Shown here: positions 9,593 to 21,000 of the stretch, in pieces
How the letters are laid out: every line of letters begins with the position of its first letter
Position numbering within the stretch: the first letter of the stretch is position 1
Assembly: GCA_008931825.1 (NCBI GenBank)
Contig: QXVZ01032730.1
Span: 3,629 to 24,917 of the forward strand
DNA: 21,289 nt
Direction: 5' to 3'
DNA from: Phallusia fumigata
Taxonomy: Eukaryota; Chordata; Ascidiacea; Phlebobranchia; Ascidiidae
Made by a program: the position numbers and the translations under genes
The notes under the pieces: generated by a model
The model's database searches: none
What the model saw: only the letters and a program-made list of their open reading frames with translations
What the model was told of the DNA's origin: nothing

Positions 9593-11293
9593 TTCACTGT
9601 TTTCAATTAGCCTACTTTTGAATTCTGTGTCTAGTGTTTGCAAAGCTAGAATGTCCCTTGGGGAAATGAGATGCTAAATGAACTCCATACCTCAACGACT
9701 TTCAACGGATATAACCTCCTAATATTATATCAGCAAATAAACTTGTTTTCTGTGTAAACGAAGCTGCTATTACTAGACTAAATAAAAACAAATATTCACC
9801 AACGAGCGTTCGGCGTTAACTTGTAACGCACAAAAATTACGGCGACATTTTTACTCTCAATCGTGGTTATGTTTTTAGCTTTTACAAAATCCGATCGAAA
9901 CCAAACTTTTTAAACGCGAAAAACTACAACAAAAAGCTATGAAATTTCGAAATAAAACACAAGCAGTTAACCAGCACGGTCGCCACAAAAATACAGGTCA
10001 CGTTGTTAGCGAAATGTGATCGCCTTCTTCGACTCCTACTTTCCTGAAGCGTCTTTTCCTGAGTGGCCGAATCGACTTACATTACCAAGGCATAATTCTT
10101 GCCAAAAGCGACATTTTTTCGGTTTAGTGGACAACTACTCAAAACAAATGCCACCAAATCATTTTCTTTGGTGCAAAGACTTGAATGTCCTCGATACAAA
10201 TATAAATTGTTATTTTGCAAATATAAATTGTAATTTTGTTACGTTTGTGTGAGCGACAAAGTTTTTGGTCGATAGGCAATAAAGAGTACAATTTTTATGC
10301 TGTGTTTTAATTACACTTTTAAACATGAGCTTCTGTCCAAAACCGCCCTTAAGTACTACTAAAGAGCCTATTCTTTACATTTTATGGCGCTAATTACTGC
10401 AACAAAAAAAATTTACAAATCAAATGTTCTGTCGCAAAGAGTCGGTTTCTAAGAAAACTAAACGCAAACCTAATAATAACTTTTATTAAGATCAGGCTCG
10501 TCCATATGCTATGTTGACCTGGTTGGCAAAATTTACGTGACGAAACTTCAAGAAAAAAAAATCATTCGTTAATAAAATATAGCCCAGCCCGATTATCATA
10601 TCTTTTTTCGTTCTTACTTCTGGCACTACCGTTAAAGCTCGAACAGTTTGGTACATGAAAACCAACAAAGACCTTTCCAACTCACAGCGTGGAGCCAACT
10701 GAAGGAGCCAAATTACACAAATTGGCTGAGCGAAGCAGACGGCAGATTGATATCAGTCATAGAATTCGCAAAAAAAACTTTGCCCTAAGGCACAGCCGTA
10801 GCTAAAACTTCTGTCCAAGTTTTTGTGTCATTTTTCGTGAGCTTATATCACGCAAATAATATTGTTCATCGATTCATGACATGCATTGTGTCCTTGACAA
10901 ACCTAACAAGGTTACGAGGGAAGCGTGGATTAAACAAACATAACCTCCCCTCTCACAGACTCTTCACCGAACCATCAATTACTCAAATAATCCGGCGTTA
11001 TGTTAACAGTATCACGTGCCACGTTCGTAATGTTACAATGTAACAACATACCCGCTACCGACATCTCCCTGAGGGTCAGGGAGGTCATGGTTTTCCAGAT
11101 GGGTTTAAGTTTCTCTGAAGACCTACAGGCTATCGGACCACGCGAGTTGGATCGATTGTAGAAAACGCTTTAATTTACGCAAGAAAGCATCGTTATAAAT
11201 CACAAACCTTTTTCTGAAAGTGCTGACGTAGGACTGATTGTCGCCAAGGTGTACTGCCGTGGTTAGCAAATTATGCGTCGGTTTAATTTTACA

Positions 11294-11430
11294 AGAGCGA
11301 CATCACGCAATAATTCCGTTCCGTAGCTTTTTTGTTTTTGTATCAATAAATACAACTTCGATAATAAGCGTCTTTATTAAATTCTTATCGCTGGTGGGTC
11401 GAAACCAACTTTTCTTAAGGCGTCGCATCG
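11294..11430 (-). repeat. Dispersed repeat, copy B
   Basis: Minus-strand copy of the family. It contains CCAGCGATAAGAATTTAATA then AAGACGCTTATTATCG and GATACAAAAACAAAAAAGCT, aligned with copies A and C. Apparent ORFs here on both strands are by-products of the repeat, since the shared peptide SDKNLIKTLI arises simply from this DNA similarity. Confidence 0.7.
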
Positions 11431-13025
11431 AAGATAGTTTAAGAAACTCCGTCTTACTGAATTGTGTACAACTTCCACGAGAAAACCCCTGTATCATGAT
11501 AAGTTACAACCCCTCCCATAAAAGTGACACCCTTTTGATCGATCTATATGAAAAGTCGTAAAACATGTGTAATAACCTGACACAGTTTAATTAAATACCT
11601 CGATAGCCCAGACGAATTACCGGCATTCTACACAGTCCTTTTTACCGAGTGAAAGTGAGTATTGTCTGCTTTGAGTTTCGTGTCAAGACGAGTCTTATGC
11701 AAACCCAGATGAAACTGACTCGAATCAACACAACTTTACGCAGACATCGTGGGAATCTGCATGAAGTCTTGATTACTTTTAATAAAACGACGCACATTTA
11801 TGACTTATGCATTTCAACGAGCCGCTATAGAAACTAATTTAATTATTATTTAACACAGAGTTGGTGCCAAATACGCTTGCCGCAGTTTCTGGCAAACAAG
11901 AATAACAAGAAAATCAGTTTTTAACTTTCTATTCCGTTCAGTAATTGAACTATATTCTAACAATGAGATGCCATTAATTGGCGAATGTAAAAATCCTATT
12001 CTTATCCCTTAAAAACTTCAAAAAGCGGACATTTTTGTTCATAGCTGCATGGCTCTGGAACGAACCAGTGCTAAAACACTTGCAGCAAACTACACTTATA
12101 ATTTTAAAGACAGAAGTTCATGTTTCTGTCTCGGTTCATGAAACTGATATTCATACAATTCGCTCAACTCGACTAAAATCAGCATGCACTTGATGTGAGC
12201 CTTTCGAAACTACCCTTCAATCACCTTTGAACATCCGAAGTTATAAGCTAGCGCATGCTTTTGTTATGATTGGAAGTCGCTTAGTACATTACACTAGCAT
12301 ATGTGTTAATTACTAAAAGCGGGATTACTTAACGCAGTTAACTCAACATAACACACTTAACACAATACAATGCGGGTTTTAGGGGATTTGCAGTCTAGAA
12401 ATAAACTCTGCAATACGAGAAATGCATTAAATCTCATTTGCTAACAAGTCTAAGTTTGCACAGAGCGTGCACAACAAACACATCGCACCCTGATTAACGG
12501 GGGCATCGTTTTCTGATCTATTTCGGCGTGAATTTTACGCAAACAAGGTCTATTGTCAAGATTGGCATCAAAGCAAAATGTTCTTTTGTGAACATAGGGA
12601 AAAACTGTCGGCAAGCTCATAAATTATCTTGCCAGGAAAGTAAACTTTCACGACTTGACACTATAAATTACGAAACTGCCCCCCTTCATGCGTTTATGTG
12701 CCCATAATTCACGTAATTGAAACAACGGAACAGCGTTATGTTACCGTGGTTAGTAATGACGTTTTAAATTATAATTTGTTTGCAATGCAAGCTACCAAGG
12801 TCGACAGGTCAACAATGCCAACAACGTTGGGTTTAGGCAAACAGAAAACGTTGAACTTTTGTGGACTTTTGTGGGTGTTCACTTGGAAAGGGTGAACGTT
12901 GCGATTGCATAGTGTTCTGAACTGTGTGAATACAAAAATAGTCTTTATTCAACCAATACAAACCTGAATGTGGCCTAACCAAATAAACGTGTCCACATAG
13001 TGGACATATGTTATTTAAAGACGAT

Positions 13026-13038
13026 CCGCTAGAGGGCG
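13026..13038 (+). promoter_or_regulatory. CTCF-like core upstream of the secreted-protein gene
   Basis: CCGCTAGAGGGCG fits 12 of 13 positions of the animal CTCF core consensus CCASYAGRKGGCR. It lies about 135 bases before the putative start codon. Whether the factor is used in this organism is not shown by the sequence. Confidence 0.3.
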
Positions 13039-13173
13039 CACCGTGGACTTGCAATGTTGCCTGGAGCAGAAGTGAGGAGCGCCTCACGCGCGTTCATTTA
13101 ACATGAAAAAAGAATTTGCTGATTGAGGCGCCTGTCTGCGCGTTTTATGTGCGCTGGAAAAACAACCACGACA

Positions 13174-13277
13174 ATGAAGTCACTTCATTTCTGCCTTATC
13201 ACTTTGCTGTGGATTAGTTTGCTTTCTTGCAAATGGACTTGTACATCTTCAATGTCTGACAAGAAACCCGTTTTGAG
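13174..13277 (+). CDS. First exon of a putative small secreted protein (signal peptide)
   Basis: The ATG at 13174 starts MKSLHFCLITLLWISLLSC, a lysine followed by a hydrophobic core, then KWTCTSSMSDKKPVL. This is a textbook secretory signal with possible cleavage near SC-K or CTS-S. The exon ends AG before a perfect GTAAGT donor at 13278, phase 2. An in-frame ATG lies nine codons upstream at 13147, but the inner ATG puts the signal at the N terminus and has a purine at -3. A short upstream ORF begins at 13103. The family is not recognised. The gene is convergent with the aminopeptidase about 1.2 kb away. Confidence 0.55.
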
Positions 13278-13530
13278 GTAAGTGTTTGGAAAACTACCTC
13301 TCTTACCTTGCTTCGCCGTTTGCAGTTTGAGTTAAGATGAGACAACTGAAACGACTAATAAAGAAAGCTTTTATACCTTCTACAGCCGTCATAACTTTAA
13401 GCAAGCTAGCATAACGTTTGGCGAGTGCAACAGGCTCTTCTATCACTATTCTACGTGGCTGATTCTGCTCCTTAGAAGATAAAACTTTACCAAATAAAAA
13501 CATTTTTTTTGTAGACTAATCTAAGTTGAG

Positions 13531-13595
13531 GGCAAAACTGAATAATGTAGAACTGGAAAAGAAAGAAGAATTTTTGAAAAGATTTTGGCTTCGAG
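13531..13595 (+). CDS. Putative second exon of the small secreted protein
   Basis: Using the acceptor GTTGAG at 13530, the split arginine codon is completed and the frame reads AKLNNVELEKKEEFLKRFWL then R, before donor GTAAGG. The segment is charged and probably helical. The stronger-looking acceptor TTTTTTTTGTAG (ending 13514) would meet a stop at once, so the weaker downstream AG is required. No homologue was recognised. Confidence 0.35.
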
Positions 13596-13655
13596 GTAAG
13601 GATGGTTGTCTAACAATTGCAAATTTTTAAATGTTTTTAAAACTTTTCCTCCCAG

Positions 13656-13726
13656 TTTTTCACCCTTTTTCAATTTTCAAAATTTATGGCTCAAATATGT
13701 TGTGTATTTTTTTTGAAGCCTTTTAG
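13656..13726 (+). CDS. Possible terminal exon of the small secreted protein
   Basis: The pyrimidine-rich acceptor TTTTCCTCCCAG is 60 bases after the previous donor. The frame continues VFHPFSIFKIYG to a TAG at 13724. If the previous donor is not used, the protein would instead run on as RGKDGCLTIANF to a TAA. This exon is the weakest part of the model. Confidence 0.22.
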
Positions 13727-14482
13727 TTGCCTGTTTGATTCCACAAATCATGTGGAACCCTAACGGTTGGTAGTCTGATTTTATTCTTTTAACCAGAGTT
13801 GTCCAAACTGTAACAGGCAATGGATTTATTATTTTGTATATTTTACATAGGCTGGACTTTGACGTTGACCAAACCATCCAACTTCTTTGCTTTGTTTACA
13901 TGCCAGATTAACAAGTTTCGGATTAACTACTGTAACTACTGGCCTGACTTTATCAAACAATTAACCCAATTCTTAAATTATTGTTGTATTTGTGGCTTAA
14001 AAAATGGTGTGGGGCGTACATAAAAATTAATTCATGGACACCAAAACTGATATAAAAACTTTGGAACTGTTTACGAGCAAAAAACACCTAAATTTGTTGT
14101 CACTGCTCGCATGGAGCTACTTGATTGGGAGGCTACAGTGAAACAAAATATACGAACGCAGCATGATGCAAATAGGGCACAGAATTAGGTTTTTATATGA
14201 TTGGCGTGCCTCTGTCTTTCTGCAGATTTGTTTGTCAAAATTGGATTTGTAAACATCTGTAAATGACATTATTAATTCCATTCGTTTTAAAGCAGAGTTA
14301 TAGAAGGTCAGTTTTAAGGCACGTTTTAGATAACACCCGCATAACAAAACGTTATACAACACGGTAAAACGCAAATTAACTTGTACAAATAAGTGAGTGT
14401 TGTTTCAAAAAGCACTCATACAATGAACAATTGGTAGAAAATGTGCCGATACTTTTTTGTACACCAATCAAAATCAATAAAC
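13727..14482. other. Convergent 3' flank between the two genes
   Basis: AT-rich, with ORFs of 67 and 85 codons that look random. It should hold the 3' ends of both the plus-strand secreted-protein model and the minus-strand aminopeptidase. No minus-strand AATAAA was found close after the aminopeptidase stop; plus-strand AATAAA occurs at about 14476. Confidence 0.45.
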
Positions 14483-14498
14483 AAAGTTGCCGATTCAT

Positions 14499-14666
14499 TT
14501 AAGGAGTTCCATTAATTTGTGACATTTTGTCAGTAAGCCAGGTATACACGTTTTCTTCGTTGTCAGTTCGCCACTGAATGTTGGTTTTTGTCGACTCGAT
14601 GGCTTGATCAGTTGCTCTCAAGCCAGAGCCAAGTTGCTCAAGGTTGTCTTGCTTAAATTCTTCCAG
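14499..14666 (-). pseudogene. Duplicate of the aminopeptidase terminal exon (probable assembly artefact)
   Basis: Base-for-base copy of the terminal exon, with its acceptor and stop codon intact, displaced by 334 bases. It belongs to the repeat 14483-14815, which is separated from 14817-15149 by one N. If the assembly is right, it is a second usable terminal exon; if the N marks two unmerged overlapping contigs, only one copy exists. No AATAAA polyadenylation hexamer was seen on the minus strand in the 350 bases after its stop. Confidence 0.75.
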
Positions 14667-14832
14667 CTAAAACAGAAGTTTGGTAAGTGATAGCCACATG
14701 ACATCGTGCAACAACGTTTTGTTTTTCTTTCTTCTTGTCTTTATAGGCGCTTGAAGATGATTTGAAATGAGCTTATAAATGAGCAATAAATAGGTATTTG
14801 TGCAATTAAATTTAANAAAGTTGCCGATTCAT

Positions 14833-15000
14833 TTAAGGAGTTCCATTAATTTGTGACATTTTGTCAGTAAGCCAGGTATACACGTTTTCTTCGTTGTCAG
14901 TTCGCCACTGAATGTTGGTTTTTGTCGACTCGATGGCTTGATCAGTTGCTCTCAAGCCAGAGCCAAGTTGCTCAAGGTTGTCTTGCTTAAATTCTTCCAG
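14833..15000 (-). CDS. Aminopeptidase terminal exon 11 (residues 396-450), right-hand copy
   Basis: Acceptor GTTTTAG, phase 0, 168 nt to TAA. It encodes LEEFKQDNLEQLGSGLRATD, then an A-I-E-x-T-K-x-N-I-x-W motif and YTWLTDKMSQINGTP, the typical C-terminal end of aminopeptidase N-like proteins. An identical copy lies at 14499-14666. Splicing to either copy would give the same protein, so the choice of this copy is by proximity only. Confidence 0.9.
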   Translation of the reverse strand: MEEFKQDNLEQLGSGLRATDQAIESTKTNIQWRTDNEENVYTWLTDKMSQINGTP

Positions 15001-18000
15001 CTAAAACAGAAGTTTGGTAAGTGATAGCCACATGACATCGTGCAACAACGTTTTGTTTTTCTTTCTTCTTGTCTTTATAGGCGCTTGAAGATGATTTGAA
15101 ATGAGCTTATAAATGAGCAATAAATAGGTATTTGTGCAATTAAATTTAATTTTAACACTCTTGAACTTTATATATTGCAATAAAACGGCATAGGAGGCCA
15201 AAACTGTAAAACTGTAATAAACTTTAAGTAAAAACATTGGGATATTGTTATTGCAGAACAGCTTTTCTATGAAAACCGTCGTTTAACTAGGAAGTATTTA
15301 ACGAATTGCCTATTTTTAATTACACCGTGCGGCTTTAAGTTGTCTGCCAAACCCCTGCGCTGACAGGCTATTTAATCCTTTTTCAGGCAGGAAATTTAAA
15401 ACGTTTTTCGCCCAAGTTTCTAACTACGCACCTCTTGCAACTCAAACTCTGTTGAAAAGTGAGATGTGCAACTGGAAATGATTCCGCTGAATGAGAAGAA
15501 CGTGGTCCCGTATCTAGAATTCCAAAACAACGTAGTTAGCGAGATTTTACTCAGCTACTTAACCACTTACAAGCACAATACACGAATTTAAAGAGTACCC
15601 TATTAAAACGAAACTGCCAAAAAAACTTTTGCAAACGTATGCACTGATAGTGACAACAGCGATTGTCAAAACGTTTAAAAAAATATTTATTCATCTGATT
15701 CAATTTCTTTGGCAGTTATGTTAAAGTATTTAAACAATTATGACATAAAACACTCATCGAAACGAAGACGTAAAATCTTTAAGCGTTGAATCACGAAAAT
15801 CTAATCTTACACATACAGATAATTATGTACTAGTTGGTGGGCTAAGTGGTATCCCGTGCAGACGCCAGAAGCAAAAGCACTTTTGCATAACTTGCGACAG
15901 CACAAATATATCATTTTAAAACGGTTCTGAGTTTGCTAGGGTCTTTACCAGGTATGTCCAACCTACAAAGGTGGCGTAATTTCCTTTACGACTTACATAT
16001 TGTAAATATTTCCCCAATTTTGCCGGATGTAATCCCATGTGATGTCACGGGCGTATTCGTTGTAGCAAAGATCTTCGAGAATCGATGAGGCATCCTGACT
16101 TCTCACGTAGGTTTCGTCGAGCACGTAGTCCAAAAATCTGATAAAATCGAATGTGAAAACGTGGGTCAATAAATATAAGCAGGAAATTTGATAAGCTTAA
16201 ATTGTTTACTTGTTTAGGGAAACAAATTGTTCAATGAGTTACTTTGTCTTCGGTCATCAATAATATTTTTTTGTCGTTTTCGCAAAAAACGCAACGACAG
16301 TTTTATTAAAGGTTGTAAATCACTTAAAAATGGCATCTTTGAGTTTGAACTCAGGATGTGAGAAATAAATTGGATTTGATTTGATTAAATTCGTAATACC
16401 TTTAAAAACCAAAGAATATTTTCTTTAATGTTTATTGTCTTCCCTGTTTTGTCATCTGTGATGTTTGTGTACACTTGATTATCCGCTAGGTGGCACGCCA
16501 CGTAACATGTGCTTTCTGTTCTTGTAGCGACACAAACTTAACAACAGGCATTCCTATACTACATGGAGATGTGCGTAATCTTGTGTATTTCAGTCATAAT
16601 AATTACCTTCTGACGATCCACGGTGTTTGCGTGCAGGTCAGTGCATACTGGAGTTTCGCCTTTTCCTGGGAGTTACTTTCTGCCAGATATTGTTGCCACA
16701 CGAAATCCCATTCATCTGACCCGGTATTGGCTAACGTGTGGCAGTATACAGTGGTCCGGAGATTAGGGGTGATCCTGTTAACCACATAACTGATATGAGA
16801 CTATTTAACTAACATTTGCCTTTTCTTTAACTAAGATGGCGGTAATAACCAGAATTTGACAAGTGGAAACTATAATACGTTTTTATGCACATTTTGTCGC
16901 TTGGCCCAGCACTCTCTCAATTTCAACCACAGGCATATGTGGCGCAAGTTACTTAAGGGTTAGATTTACTCTTTATTCCAGTCTTTAAGTGCCACCCAAT
17001 AGCAGCCAGCCCTCAATTTTTAGGAGCCCAAGTAACCTAACTTGATGTACAACTTGGAGATTTTTTTTCCAGGGGTGGACTATAAATGTATAATTTCAAA
17101 AGTTGGGGGGTGGGGGGGTGCATGGTCCCTCTCGACCCCTAGATACGCCCTAAAGTCACCCAAGTTTTTGCTGTAAAAACAAGTGTTGTTGTGTTTGTCA
17201 TAAAACGTATGCAGTCAGTTGGTATATGTTTCTTATCACCATCATATCAATGTTAACGTACGAGTTGGTTCCAGTGGTCTGCCAGTCCACAAACTGCATG
17301 GTAGCATTTTCTACACACCCAGGTACACCATACGAGCATGCTGTGTCGATGGCGTTGATTCTTTGATATCTGTAACAAATGAATAAGTTACCTGGTTGCG
17401 AATCGAGACTAGATATAAGATTGTGAATGCGTTTCCCACTTCGTAACCTTGCCACATCTTTAAGAAAGGTGTTTGTTAATTAATGTTATCTTATCTGTAA
17501 GAAATTCCAAAAACAAGCTTGTCGAGATTTTTAGACAAGTGATTCTTAACCGTTTTTCTTATCAGTACCCGGTTGAATTTACAAACTAGTTCTCGTATCC
17601 CACTAAGTAATTACCAGAAAGTAATCATTGTTCTCTGTTCTAATAATAAAACCATTTTCAGGTCTTGTTCCCTTTAGGGGTACCAGTACCAGAGTATACC
17701 CTAATTAAGAACCCCTGTTGTTTGACTGTATGGGTCATTTCGATCATAAAGTTTCGCCTAATTGTTTGTTGAAAGATCGAACAAGCCTTTTGCGTCACCT
17801 AACATCTGTTGTACCATCTTAACTACATTAACTCTTCATGGCTGGTCATACGCGTAGACGAAAAAAGGCTCTCAGATATTTTTGCCATAAAACGGCTCTT
17901 TGTTGAGCAACGGTTTATTTGTAGGACAAAATGTCACAAATGACCCTAATTAACCCGCACTTACTGTTCGAGATGTGATCCGTCATCCACCCATGTAAGG

Positions 18001-21000
18001 TTGTTGTACACGTTCGTCACCAAATACGCCAGGTACTCCTAATTAATGAAAACAACAAAACAGTTTGTTGGAAAAAACTGGGCAAACAGCATACATAAAA
18101 AACGACAGAAAAGCTACTGGTTTGAATCAGTGACTCTTAAAAATTTTACGCTGTCATGCTTTTGTAAAATTTGGTTGAACTTTCGGTACATCAGCGACAA
18201 GAATTTGATAAAGACGCTCATTATGAAAATTGTATATGTTAATGAAAAAAAGTCACAAAACGATTATTTTGCGCTGCCCTTGAACAATTATAACGACCCA
18301 CAGTTTGAGAACAACGGGTTTAGACAATAGCAAACATCAAAATTTTTGTTGTGATATCAACGCGTGCGCATTTCTCAAGCAACAAACATTTTTTTACACT
18401 TGTGCTCCGAAAGGCGTTTTAAAAAACCGTTTGATTAGACAGCGCACTAACCGAATAAGGCCCGAAAACTTTAGATCTTCCAAGCACCAGATTGAAATAG
18501 GAGAGTTCATCCAAAGCACTTTCCCAAGTGATGTAATCGTAGTCGTACTGCAAGAACTCCGTCAGATTCAGAGCAATGTCGTAGCTCAACTTGCCAGCTC
18601 TGTGCCGGAAGTAAAGATATATGAGAGAAAAATATATTTGTGGGGATTCGGGGGACAAAATTTTGAATAGGATGTTGCTGTCAGGCACAATGATGTTCAT
18701 ATAAGTCGAAACTTTACAACGAAACTGATTTTAACGTAAAATATGGCACAAAGGTAGTTTTGTTTTCGTATCAATGCGCAAATTAAAAGTTAAGGTCTTT
18801 TTTTTATTTTAGCGGTACGAAGTAATAATTAAAAGACATGCCCCAATACCAAGCTTTGACTAAAGGCTTAGCTTATACTGATGCAAACGCGAAAGCGTGT
18901 AATAAAAAACACTTTTACTGCTCCCACGTAAATGCGTACAAAAATTAGACTTAAATACCAAACACATTCAAACATCACCTCGCAAGGTTGAAAGCGTCGT
19001 TGAGTAGCTGACCACGTGTTCTGACGTCAATCACCTGCAAAATAACATTCGAAGGTTGCATAATGTTTAACCACTTCACCCTTAGACCTTCGTAAGGTTG
19101 ATGGTTCAAACCCCGCCTAGGCCTCGTGTGTTATCACAAGCAACAGACTCAGAAGTAAATGCAACTTTATGTTTTGCAGGTGGGGGTATCAAACAAAAAA
19201 CGCAACGTAAAGAATGGAAAGTTATTGAGAGACATTCACCGTATGAAAAGGAACTTAGCAAACGTTTCCCCTTCAGGTCAATGGTTCTCCACTGTTTTAT
19301 TTTGGCAAACTTGTTTGTTTGTTTAAATTTTTTTATTTGTATCCACGGTGGGCGGAACAACACGATACCTTGCCCATTGCCCTTTAATCATTGTTTATTG
19401 GAATTTCAAAGCTAACCAGCAGTGACACTTAAGTAACCATCGGCATCACCAAAATAAAACACGACAAAGTGTCAATAACAATGAAAGTTGAATTGTTTTT
19501 GCGGACCACCAGAAAGCATTTCGTGAACCGGTTAATGTCGACAAAAGTGGTTTTTTTTTATTCAAACCTAAACTTATTTCATTTTCTTTCTAACTTCAAT
19601 ACAACTTAAATGGGTTTTGTTGGCTACCAAAACTTCGTGAAGCCCAGGTGAGAATTATTACTAAAGCCGTTTTGTTTCACTTTTAATCATAAGTTATTCG
19701 AACAAGCCACAAAACTCACAGAGAAATCCGTAATAAGCTGTTGGATTATCAACCTCCAATTATCGTCATCGTAATTTACTCGATAATATCCAAAACCTTC
19801 GTAGTTTCCAAGAAAATATTCTCCCACAGTAAAATCCATTGCCGCTAAACAACCAAATCGCGTTTAAAGTAAAAACGAAAGAATTATGAAGCCTATAATA
19901 AGCAGAGTTCGTCAACAGCAGCAGCTATATGTCAAAATAAACTCGCGAAATGTTTTCGGATCGAGTTGAGACCCCGGGAAATCCCGGGATTTGAATTTGG
20001 ACATATTTCCCCAATCCCGTTCCCGGTTTTTATTAAAATTCCGGGATTTTAATGATAAGTCACACATACCTATACTGCATTGCGACGTTGAGAATAATGC
20101 GTTGATCGTAATGTCTGTGATCTTACCATTTAAGCGTTTAAACAAATAAGGCTGAAGTAATTACCAATAATGTTCCATCTCTATTACTTTTCTTTACCCG
20201 GGGTTGGGCGGCAAAGATCCCGAGAATTTCGATTTTGTCACGAAATTACAGCCATGACTTCTTACCATGCTTTAGTAAACAGTTCATTTTGCCTTTGCGT
20301 TTAGACAGTTTAGAAAAAGGGGTAAAAAAATTATGATTTTCTCTGGTACGGTTTGGGTTAGAGTGGATTTATTGCACCCGGCCCAGGCATTACACGGCAT
20401 TCAGTGTAAGTCACGGCAAAAAACAAACAGAAACTCACATGGAGCAGCAGATGCTCTGATCCAAGCTAAAGTTTTATTTACTCTGCTCTTTGTCTGCCAC
20501 CACAGAGGAACTGCCCACACATATCTGAAAATATAAGTCGTTATCTGCTAGGTGGTCAATATTAAGAGCAAAATACGTCACATTTTAGAACGAAGCAATA
20601 CTAAAAAGCTGTTCATGCGCTATTCGTTATTCCGTCCAGCTAAAAATACAATCGTAAAATACAACAAGTTGCAGTTTTGGCTTCTGAAAAATTTAAAAAG
20701 CCACTATTGTTTGTTTTTGTCAGGCTCTCAGTGATATTTGTAATTTAAGCTTTCGTAAGGAACAACTGGTTCATTTTTTTAATTTGTAGTAAACTATTGT
20801 CAATGTTAACCTAGGCAATTTTAAAACGTGCGTTTATTCACAGACACCACTTTGAAAATGGGTATGGGGGAAACTTACCCATAGGGGCTTGTGGGTTCAG
20901 AAGGGTCAGCTGTTGAATCAAGCAGGAATCGTTCTTGGCTTACTGTGACCCTTGTTCCAGTAGGATCGTTTCTCTTCATATTAATAGTTGGGAATCCCAT

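Larger units (their letters stand above)
9593..13146. other. No gene recognised
   Basis: Apart from repeat copy B and an 8-bp hairpin CTCCCTGAGGGTCAGGGAG at 11065-11083, there is AT-rich sequence with random-looking ORFs up to 107 codons. It may hold regulatory DNA for the secreted-protein gene at its right end. Confidence 0.5.
14483..15149. repeat. Exact 333-base direct tandem copy across N14816
   Basis: Bases 14483-14815 and 14817-15149 look identical throughout. They span the last part of the final intron, the terminal exon and the start of the 3' flank. Zero divergence, with the single N exactly between the copies, points to an unmerged contig overlap rather than an old duplication. Confidence 0.9.
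15001..20878 (-). other. Aminopeptidase introns
   Basis: Ten introns separate the eleven exons: 354, 594, 685, 379, 413, 595, 487, 469, 483 and 431 nt from 5' to 3'. Notable contents are a CTCF-like core at 20545-20556, a CCGGG-rich patch at 19969-20056, a tRNA-like B box at 19103-19113, a dispersed repeat at 18128-18318, a G-rich repeat remnant at 17060-17152, another CTCF-like core at 16483-16495 and a decayed hammerhead-like repeat at 15631-15700. Nothing else coding was seen in them. Confidence 0.7.

Noticed and set aside
11065..11083. 8-bp hairpin as a terminator
   Set aside because: Intrinsic terminators do not apply here, and no gene ends beside it.
11238..11561. 107-codon plus-strand ORF, the longest but one in the window
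   Set aside because: It overlaps dispersed repeat copy B in antisense. It has no family resemblance, and the opposite strand is also open because of the same repeat.
13303..13503. 66-codon minus ORF with a fairly protein-like composition
   Set aside because: It lies in the intron of the plus-strand model; no flanking splice chain or family match supports it.
16490..16789. 99-codon plus-strand ORF
   Set aside because: Antisense shadow of aminopeptidase exon 8.
18046..18330. Shared peptide SDKNLIKTLI in two ORFs as evidence of a protein family
   Set aside because: The match comes from a non-coding repeat that also occurs at 6940-7130 without the ORF.
18305..18670. 121-codon plus-strand ORF
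   Set aside because: It lies antisense across aminopeptidase exon 5, whose minus-strand reading matches a known family.
19098..19415. 105-codon plus ORF and an 85-codon minus ORF
   Set aside because: Both lie wholly inside the 685-base aminopeptidase intron, overlap a tRNA-like fragment, and show no exon signals in the right phase.
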